Source of the DNA: Clostridia bacterium
Lineage (GTDB): Bacteria; Bacillota; Clostridia; Oscillospirales; Acutalibacteraceae
Direction of reading: 5' to 3'
DNA: 8,768 bases
Assembly (NCBI GenBank): GCA_017454565.1
Contig: JAFTCS010000188.1
Coordinates: 1-8,768 of the forward strand
The position numbers were made by a program, and so were the translations under genes. Shown here piece after piece: positions 1-4,422 of this stretch. Below the pieces are notes generated by a model. The model had not been told where the DNA came from, made no database searches, and worked only from the letters and a program-made list of their open reading frames with translations. The first letter of the stretch is position 1; the number at the start of each line of letters is the position of its first letter.

Positions 1-175
1 CCGAAGCACCATCTTTCTTGTCTCTTTTGCACTGTACTGCGTGTCTCTCACTTGCAGTACACAAAGTACAGCGGCGTTCGAGACACATTGTCCAGCACAA
101 AATATCCTGCGAAATCTGGCACTTCTCCAGTTTCCGAGGAAGTCTATTGTTTTTTTGCTCTGCGGCGGGAAAAGA
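1..175. other. Gene-free left edge with inverted repeats
   Basis: This stretch follows the stop codon of the SPFH gene. No reading frame in it has a good start with a ribosome binding site and a recognisable product. It contains inverted repeats GTACTGC (34-40) / GCAGTAC (54-60) and GTGTCTC (41-47) / GAGACAC (80-86). A minus-strand ATG at 10-12, preceded by a purine-rich AAGAAAG, could begin a further gene running off the left edge, but only about four codons are visible. No clear terminator for the SPFH transcript is seen: no GC-rich hairpin with a T-tract on the minus strand. Confidence 0.5.
34..86. repeat. Interleaved inverted repeats (possible pseudoknot topology)
   Basis: Two perfect 7-bp inverted repeats are interleaved in the order A-B-A'-B'. 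A is GTACTGC at 34-40 with its complement at 54-60, extendable by one T-A pair at 33/61. B is GTGTCTC at 41-47 with its complement at 80-86. A small GTAC-ACAAA-GTAC hairpin also overlaps at 57-69. If transcribed on either strand this arrangement could fold as an H-type pseudoknot or as mutually exclusive hairpins. There is no T-tract after it, so it does not read as an intrinsic terminator. Function unknown; chance is possible for repeats this short. Confidence 0.35.
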
Positions 176-1297
176 TTACTGACGGGGTGCGTTATTGTTA
201 AGAGCCGCCTGCGCCCTTGCTCTCAGGTCAGCCTGAGCATTTACGGGCTGGCTCACGCCGGGGCTGCTGACAAAGCCTGTGCCGATGTTGCCGCCCTGTA
301 CAGGCATAGCCTGCGGAATGGGGCTTACCTGCATAGACGGCACACCCATACCGGAAGTCGGTGTTTTAACCTCATTCGTCTGCTTGGGAGTGTTGTTTAC
401 GTTGCCGTCAATAACAAGCTCTTTAAGCGCCGTTGCCAGACCTGCCATAGACTGTATCTCGGAAGGAATGATGATCTTTGTAGCCCTGCCGTCTGCGACC
501 TGAGCAAATGTTTCAAGGCTCTTGAGCGCAATAACTCTGTCGGAGGGAGCAGCCTCGTTCAGCATTCTCAGAGAGTCTGCAAAAGCGGTCTGTACTGCAA
601 TGATAGCCTCAGCTTCACCCTGTGCCTCGCGGATCTTTGTCTCTTTGATAGCCTCAGCGCGGAGAATAGCAGCCTCTTTATGACCCTCTGCCACGAGTAT
701 CTGGCTGGTCTTTTCACCCTCTGCATCAAGTATTCTTGCACGTCTTTCACGCTCTGCCTTCATCTGCTTCTCCATGGCGATCTGTATCTCACGGGGAGGA
801 AGAATATTCTTGAGCTCAACGCGCTTTACCTTGATGCCCCATGCGTCTGTAGCTTCGTCAAGTATCTCTCTGATGCGCTCGTTGATCTTGTCACGGGAAG
901 TAAGTGTGTTATCGAGTTCAAGCTCACCGATGATATTTCTCAGAGTTGTGGCACAAAGTGTCTCGATAGCCATGATGGGGCGCTCAACGCCGTAAGCATA
1001 GAGCTTTGAATCGGTGATCTGATAGTAAACAACGGTGTCGATCTGCATGGAAACGTTATCTCTTGTGATAACCGACTGGGGTTCAAAGTCTACGACCTGC
1101 TCTTTCAGAGATACTCTGCGGGCGATACGGTCCATAAAGGGTACCTTCATGTGGATGCCGGTGTGCCATGTGGTATAGTAAACACCGAAACGCTCGATTA
1201 CAAAAGCATTTGCCTGGGGAACGATCTTTATGTTTGCAATGAGTATCAGGATAACGAGTGCCAGTACGATGATAAAACCGATAAGGAACGGAGACAT
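176..1297 (-). CDS. SPFH/band 7 (stomatin/QmcA-like) membrane protein
   Basis: A 373-residue member of the stomatin/prohibitin/flotillin/HflK-C superfamily, closest in style to QmcA and stomatin-like paraslipins. These proteins sit in the cytoplasmic membrane and form large oligomers that organise membrane patches and modulate proteases. One N-terminal membrane helix is visible at about residues 4-22 (hydrophobic Leu/Ile/Val run). The SPFH domain follows at about 23-180 and includes the typical AFVIERFGVY, VPFMDRIARRVSL and ELKNILPPREI stretches. An Ala/Glu/Lys/Arg-rich coiled coil spans about 175-235, with repeated AEGEK/AEGHKEAA-type units. The tail from about 300 is Pro/Gln/Gly/Asn-rich and probably disordered. 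The start is supported by GAGGT at 1306-1310, eight bases upstream of ATG. It lies directly downstream of an NfeD gene, the classic partner of SPFH proteins, with a 101-base spacer, so the two are probably co-transcribed and act as a complex. The stop is TAA. The family call is firm; the specific physiological role is not known. Confidence 0.93.
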   Translation of the reverse strand: MSPFLIGFIIVLALVILILIANIKIVPQANAFVIERFGVYYTTWHTGIHMKVPFMDRIARRVSLKEQVVDFEPQSVITRDNVSMQIDTVVYYQITDSKLYAYGVERPIMAIETLCATTLRNIIGELELDNTLTSRDKINERIREILDEATDAWGIKVKRVELKNILPPREIQIAMEKQMKAERERRARILDAEGEKTSQILVAEGHKEAAILRAEAIKETKIREAQGEAEAIIAVQTAFADSLRMLNEAAPSDRVIALKSLETFAQVADGRATKIIIPSEIQSMAGLATALKELVIDGNVNNTPKQTNEVKTPTSGMGVPSMQVSPIPQAMPVQGGNIGTGFVSSPGVSQPVNAQADLRARAQAALNNNAPRQ

Positions 1298-1340
1298 AGT
1301 AAATTACCTCTTTTCATGTTTGATGTTGTTTGTTTATCAT

Positions 1341-1373
1341 CCGGTGTGCAGGTTTAAAGATCAGGCGCACCGG
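1341..1373. repeat. Hairpin in the nfeD-SPFH spacer
   Basis: CCGGTGTGC (1341-1349) pairs with GCGCACCGG (1365-1373). On the plus strand this gives nine pairs with one T-G wobble. On the coding (minus) strand it gives eight of nine pairs with one C-A mismatch, around a 15-base loop. It sits in the untranslated spacer between nfeD and the SPFH gene and lacks a following T-run on the minus strand. It is therefore more likely an mRNA processing or stability element, or an attenuating structure, than a terminator. Function not demonstrated. Confidence 0.4.
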
Positions 1374-1398
1374 GCGGATAATGAATTTTTTGCCCTGC

Positions 1399-1872
1399 TC
1401 AGCCTTCGCCGGCCTTCACAGCAGCTTTTCCGGCTGAGACGTACGGCTCGACCACGAGCTTCACGCCCTCTATCCGGAGAACGGATATTTCTGAGCCAAC
1501 CGGCGGGATCTTCTTGTCCTCTGTGACAGCCGACCAGTCGTTGTTCTCAACTCTGACCCGGAAGAGGCCGAGCTCTTCATCCATCACCTTAGTGACCTTG
1601 CCCACCTTGCCGATGTTCATATCTGCATTCGTGGCGGATTTCTTGAATCTGGTCATTCTTTTTGCCAGCGGGCGCGTCAGCGCAATAAGCGCTATAGTAA
1701 CCGCAAAGAATACTATCACCTGAACGTTCATGTCCACTCCGCAAAGCTCAAGTATCAGGGCAACTACCGCACCTGCGGCCGCCCAGATCGAGCACAGCTG
1801 CAGCGGAGTGGCAGCCTCCATAATAACAGCCACCAGAAAAACCGCGCACCATACCCAAAGCATTGTCGTCAT
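1399..1872 (-). CDS. NfeD family membrane protein
   Basis: A 157-residue short (NfeD1b-type) protein without the N-terminal ClpP-like serine protease domain of long NfeD proteins. Three membrane helices are visible at about residues 5-21, 27-44 and 50-68, followed by a basic loop (RPLAKRMTRFKK). A C-terminal soluble domain of about residues 84-145 matches the OB-fold of the family: IGKVGKV, a DWSAV segment, a GSEISV turn and EGVKLVVEP at the end. Known family role: partner of SPFH/stomatin proteins in membrane quality control; here the SPFH gene is immediately downstream. The start at 1872 is chosen over an upstream in-frame ATG at 1908 because a near-perfect AAGGAGGTG lies at 1879-1887, six bases from ATG, and would otherwise be inside the coding region. 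From this start the protein opens directly with a hydrophobic helix. The final residues (SAGKAAVKAGEG) are a short flexible tail. Stop is TGA. A promoter-like TATAAT lies upstream at 1935-1940. Confidence 0.92.
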   Translation of the reverse strand: MTTMLWVWCAVFLVAVIMEAATPLQLCSIWAAAGAVVALILELCGVDMNVQVIVFFAVTIALIALTRPLAKRMTRFKKSATNADMNIGKVGKVTKVMDEELGLFRVRVENNDWSAVTEDKKIPPVGSEISVLRIEGVKLVVEPYVSAGKAAVKAGEG

Positions 1873-1878
1873 AGCTCT

Positions 1879-1887
1879 CACCTCCTT
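1879..1887 (-). promoter_or_regulatory. Ribosome binding site fixing the nfeD start
   Basis: AAGGAGGTG on the minus strand, six bases before ATG at 1872-1870. It is close to the full anti-Shine-Dalgarno match and rules in favour of the shorter NfeD reading over the ATG at 1908. Confidence 0.85.
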
Positions 1888-1934
1888 AAATGAGATACCC
1901 CAGCCCATAAGACAGGCTGATATATTTCTTCAGT

Positions 1935-1963
1935 ATTATACATTGGCATATAACACAGAAAAA
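1935..1963 (-). promoter_or_regulatory. Probable sigma-A promoter of the nfeD-SPFH unit
   Basis: A perfect TATAAT -10 hexamer (minus strand, 1940-1935) lies in the ygiQ-nfeD gap, with a 17-base spacer back to a weak -35 candidate TTTTTC (1963-1958). The -35 overlaps an A/T-only palindrome (GAAAAA-TCG-TTTTTC at 1958-1972). Expected transcription start would be near 1928, giving an untranslated leader of roughly 55 bases that contains the strong nfeD ribosome binding site. The -10 is convincing, the -35 is not. Confidence 0.5.
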
Positions 1964-1995
1964 TCGTTTTTCACGCTTAGTACCGACGGGGTTTA

Positions 1996-3942
1996 TCAGC
2001 CCTTCCCCTTTCTGCGTTTGCCTTTCGTATCCTGCTTCCGGGAACTGCCGGCATTAAGCATACTGTCATATTTTTCAAAGGATATACCGTATTTCTTCTC
2101 AGCCTCGGTAAGGGGCTTCCTGTTTTTTACGGCTCCTGCGTCATTTTTGTTTCTTGGGTGGATAAGACATTTTTTTCCGAAGCCTATGAGGTCGGTACGG
2201 TGAGCAAGCACAAGCGCCTCATGTACCAGATCATAATTTTTCGGGGACTTATACTGGATAAGCGCCCTCTGCATTGCTTTCTCGTGAGGGTCGTGAGCCA
2301 CATACACCGGCTGCATGTTTCTGGGGTCAACTCCGGTGTAATACATGCAGGTGGAGATGGTTGACGGTGTTGGGTAGAAATCCTGAACCTGTTCCGGACT
2401 GCAGCCTATGTCGCGCAGATACTCCGCAAGAGCGATCGCTTCTTTTATGGTGGAACCGGGATGGGACGACATGAGATAAGGCACAAGATACTGGGGTTTG
2501 CCAAGAGCTTTGTTTATCTGCGCGTACTTTTTGCAGAAAGCCCGGTAAACACTGTTTTCCGGCTTTCCCATTTTTGAAAGCACCGCATCGGCAACATGCT
2601 CGGGAGCTACCTTTAACTGACCGCTGATATGGTGCTCGCACATCTCACGGAAAAAGGTGTCATCCGGATCCGCCATGATATAGTCAAAGCGTATGCCTGA
2701 ACGGATAAAAACTTTCTTTACCCCCGGCAGCGCCCTGAGCTTTCTAAGAAGTGAAAGATAATCGGAATGGTCTACCGTAAGATTGGCGCACGGTTTCGGA
2801 AAAAGGCACTGCTTATTCTGACAGACGCCGTATTTGAGCTGCTTTTCGCAGGATGTGTGCCGGAAGTTGGCCGTAGGCCCTCCGACGTCATGGATATAGC
2901 CCTTGAATTCGGGATCCTTTATAAGCTCCCTGGCTTCGTTTATTATCGACTCATGGCTCCGCGTCTGTATAATCCTTCCCTGATGGAAGGTAAGTGCGCA
3001 AAAGCTGCAGCCGCCGAAGCATCCCCTGTTGCTTATAAGACTGAATTTAACTTCCTTTATGGCTTCAATACCGCCGGCGTCCTCATAACAGGGATGATAC
3101 GTGCGCATATAAGGCAGCGCATATATACTGTCCATCTCCTGCTGTGTGAGCGGCTTCGACATCGGGTTCTGTATGACGTACACATCATCGTACGGTTCGC
3201 ACAGCACCTTGCCCGAAAAAGGGTCGGTGTTGGTGTACTGTATATAGAAGCTCCTTGCGTAATTCAGCTTGTCATCAAGCAGATCTGCGTAGGACGGCAA
3301 GACAATATGCTCTGCCTCAAGTCCCTCAATACTTTTGGCTTTATATACCGTACCGTTCACAAAGGTAATCTCACTGACCGGGATACCGCTGTTCAGAGCG
3401 TCGGCTATCTGTACAACAGAACGCTCACCCATGCCGAAAGAAAGGATATCTGCCTGGGAATCAAGAAGAATCGAACGCTTCAGCTTGTCGTCCCAGTAAT
3501 CATAGTGCGCCATGCGCCTGAGACTGGCCTCTATGCCGCCTATAATGACAGGCTTTGTCTTATATGTCCGGCGGATAAGGTTCCCGTAGACCACGGTCGC
3601 ATGGTCGGGACGCTTGCCCATGACGCCGCCCGGAGTAAAGAAATCCTTTGCGCGGCGTTTCTTCGATACGCTGTAATGATTCACCATAGAATCCATGTTG
3701 CCTGCGCTCACAAGAAAACCCAGCCGCGGTTCACCGAAAACGTCTATGCTTTTTTCGTCCTTCCAGTCGGGCTGAGCGATAATGCCCACCCGGTAGCCGG
3801 CGGATTCAAGTATACGGCTGATTATTGCCGGACCGAAAGACGGATGGTCAACATAAGCGTCCCCGATAACGTATGTGAAATCTACCCTGTCCCAGCCCCG
3901 GCGTTTCATGTCCTCACGGGAAACGGGCAAGAAATCTTTCAT
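1996..3942 (-). CDS. ygiQ: YgiQ (UPF0313) family radical SAM protein
   Basis: A 648-residue radical S-adenosylmethionine enzyme of the YgiQ family, whose substrate and reaction are not established to my knowledge. The N-terminal part (about 1-290) carries family hallmarks such as RRGWDRVDFTYVIGDAYVDHPSFG near the start and the PVIIGGIEASLRRMAHYDYWDD region near 131-152. The [4Fe-4S]/SAM motif CxxxCxxC is at C308, C312 and C315 (GCFGGCSFC), followed by the radical SAM barrel with HDVGGPTANF (about 351-360), RSGIRFDY (about 414-421), KVAPEHV (about 444-450) and HPGST (about 494-498). A second cysteine group (C365, C374, C379, C385) could hold an auxiliary metal cluster. The C-terminus is short, lysine/arginine/glycine-rich and probably disordered. 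The start at 3942 is preferred over an in-frame ATG at 3979-3981 because AAGGGAG (3950-3956) sits seven bases upstream and because the longer version would overlap the tail of the preceding ArsC-family frame. It is the second gene of a unit with the broken arsC-like gene. Confidence 0.95.
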   Translation of the reverse strand: MKDFLPVSREDMKRRGWDRVDFTYVIGDAYVDHPSFGPAIISRILESAGYRVGIIAQPDWKDEKSIDVFGEPRLGFLVSAGNMDSMVNHYSVSKKRRAKDFFTPGGVMGKRPDHATVVYGNLIRRTYKTKPVIIGGIEASLRRMAHYDYWDDKLKRSILLDSQADILSFGMGERSVVQIADALNSGIPVSEITFVNGTVYKAKSIEGLEAEHIVLPSYADLLDDKLNYARSFYIQYTNTDPFSGKVLCEPYDDVYVIQNPMSKPLTQQEMDSIYALPYMRTYHPCYEDAGGIEAIKEVKFSLISNRGCFGGCSFCALTFHQGRIIQTRSHESIINEARELIKDPEFKGYIHDVGGPTANFRHTSCEKQLKYGVCQNKQCLFPKPCANLTVDHSDYLSLLRKLRALPGVKKVFIRSGIRFDYIMADPDDTFFREMCEHHISGQLKVAPEHVADAVLSKMGKPENSVYRAFCKKYAQINKALGKPQYLVPYLMSSHPGSTIKEAIALAEYLRDIGCSPEQVQDFYPTPSTISTCMYYTGVDPRNMQPVYVAHDPHEKAMQRALIQYKSPKNYDLVHEALVLAHRTDLIGFGKKCLIHPRNKNDAGAVKNRKPLTEAEKKYGISFEKYDSMLNAGSSRKQDTKGKRRKGKG

Positions 3943-3949
3943 AGCATAT

Positions 3950-3956
3950 CTCCCTT
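3950..3956 (-). promoter_or_regulatory. Ribosome binding site fixing the ygiQ start
   Basis: AAGGGAG on the minus strand (within a longer AGGGAAGGGAG at 3950-3960), seven bases before ATG at 3942-3940. It lies immediately after the ancestral TGA stop of the ArsC-family frame (3960-3962), so ygiQ translation was probably coupled to, or at least closely followed, that gene. Confidence 0.75.
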
Positions 3957-3959
3957 CCC

Positions 3960-4310
3960 TCAGGTAAGAACGGCTGCCCATTCATCAGAACGAAAGCCTA
4001 CGATAACCCTGTCATCCGTTATGACAAGCGGCCTTTTGACCAGCATGCCATCAGATGCAAGCAGCCGGAGCTGTTATTCCTCGCTCATATCCGGCAGCTT
4101 ATCCTTGAGAGACATTTCCTTATACAGCATACCGCTGGTATTGAAAAACTTTTTCAGCGGCAGACCGCTTTTTTCATACCATAGCTTCAATTCATCATAG
4201 GTAGGGTTCTGTTCCTTGATATTTCTGTCGGTATATTCCACGCCGTTTTCGTCGAGCCATGCTTTGGCGCGCTTACAGGTCGTGCATTTCGGGTACTGGA
4301 TAAAAAGCAT
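3960..4310 (-). pseudogene. ArsC/Spx-family (YusI-like) gene with in-frame stop
   Basis: The frame from ATG at 4310 encodes a thioredoxin-fold protein of the arsenate reductase/Spx family, with FIQYPKCTTCKRAKAWL at the N-terminus carrying a CxxC (CTTC) redox motif, then KSGLPLKKFFNTSGMLYKE near residues 48-66, typical of YusI-type proteins. After 78 residues (ending LPDMSEE) the frame meets TAA at 4074-4076. Reading on in the same frame gives 37 further residues, QLRLLASDGMLVKRPLVITD and onward to GFRSDEWAAVLT, then TGA at 3960-3962. This is exactly the missing family C-terminus, including the conserved KRP motif. The complete reading would be about 116 residues, the normal family length. Relatives, as I recall them, have Glu where the stop lies, so one GAA-to-TAA change explains it. 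The start is set by GAGGTG at 4317-4322, six bases upstream. The truncated product (4074-4310) lacks the last strand/helix and the Arg-Pro motif, so it is probably non-functional. A sequencing error or readthrough cannot be excluded. Confidence 0.88.
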
Positions 4311-4316
4311 TTCTGT

Positions 4317-4322
4317 CACCTC
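4317..4322 (-). promoter_or_regulatory. Ribosome binding site of the arsC-like gene
   Basis: GAGGTG on the minus strand, six bases before ATG at 4310-4308. It selects the start that opens with the family's usual beta strand (MLFIQYPKC) over an upstream in-frame ATG at 4338-4340 that would add ten residues. Confidence 0.7.
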
Positions 4323-4330
4323 GTTGTAAT

Positions 4331-4385
4331 ATAAAATCAAAAAATTGCACCTGTATACGTTTCATATTATAGCATATACAGGTGC
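4331..4385 (-). terminator. Probable intrinsic terminator of the ECF operon
   Basis: Read on the minus strand, GCACCTGTATA (4385-4375) and TATACAGGTGC (4357-4347) form a perfect 11-bp stem with a 17-base loop. The stem is followed directly by AATTTTTTG and then a second T-run ending near 4333. It starts 37 bases after the TAA of the fused ECF gene. The stem has only moderate GC content and the loop is long, so efficiency may be modest. The same element contains the promoter for the next unit (see 4366-4374), so it may instead, or also, be an operator. Confidence 0.6.
4366..4374 (-). promoter_or_regulatory. Extended -10 promoter inside the hairpin loop
   Basis: TGCTATAAT on the minus strand (4374-4366) matches the extended -10 consensus TGnTATAAT exactly. 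It lies wholly within the loop of the 11-bp inverted repeat. A -35 candidate 17 bases upstream (TTTCAA) is poor, as is usual for extended -10 promoters. Transcription would begin near 4358-4360, so the transcript would contain only the second arm of the repeat. It would give a leader of about 50 bases ahead of the arsC-like gene and ygiQ. Confidence 0.6.
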
Positions 4386-4422
4386 GTTTTGAAATATTAA
4401 AATATTGACTTTTTGTAAAAAT

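Noticed and set aside
121..158. Weak hairpin followed by a seven-T run on the plus strand
   Set aside because: The stem is only about six pairs (ACTTCT/GGAAGT) with a wobble and a long loop. It would terminate plus-strand transcription, for which no gene is visible, so it is probably chance.
41..1009. A 322-codon open frame on the plus strand opposite the SPFH gene
   Set aside because: Cysteine/leucine/serine-rich shadow of the SPFH coding sequence; no family match and the opposite strand has clear domain structure.
1958..1972. GAAAAA-TCG-TTTTTC palindrome as a ygiQ terminator
   Set aside because: The stem is almost purely A/T with a three-base loop and overlaps the likely -35 of nfeD; it is too weak to call an intrinsic terminator.
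3979..3981. Upstream ATG as the ygiQ start
   Set aside because: It would add 13 residues unlike the family N-terminus, overlaps the ancestral arsC-like tail, and places the AAGGGAG ribosome binding site inside the coding region.
3960..4040. Internal ATG in the arsC-like tail (MLVKRP) as a separate small gene
   Set aside because: There is no ribosome binding site before it and the residues match the C-terminus of the family in continuous frame, so it is the cut-off end of one gene.
2767..4200. A 477-codon open frame on the plus strand opposite ygiQ
   Set aside because: It lies fully antisense to the strongly supported ygiQ gene, its product has no recognisable domain, is rich in Arg/His/Cys/Tyr as expected of antisense frames, and has no good ribosome binding site.
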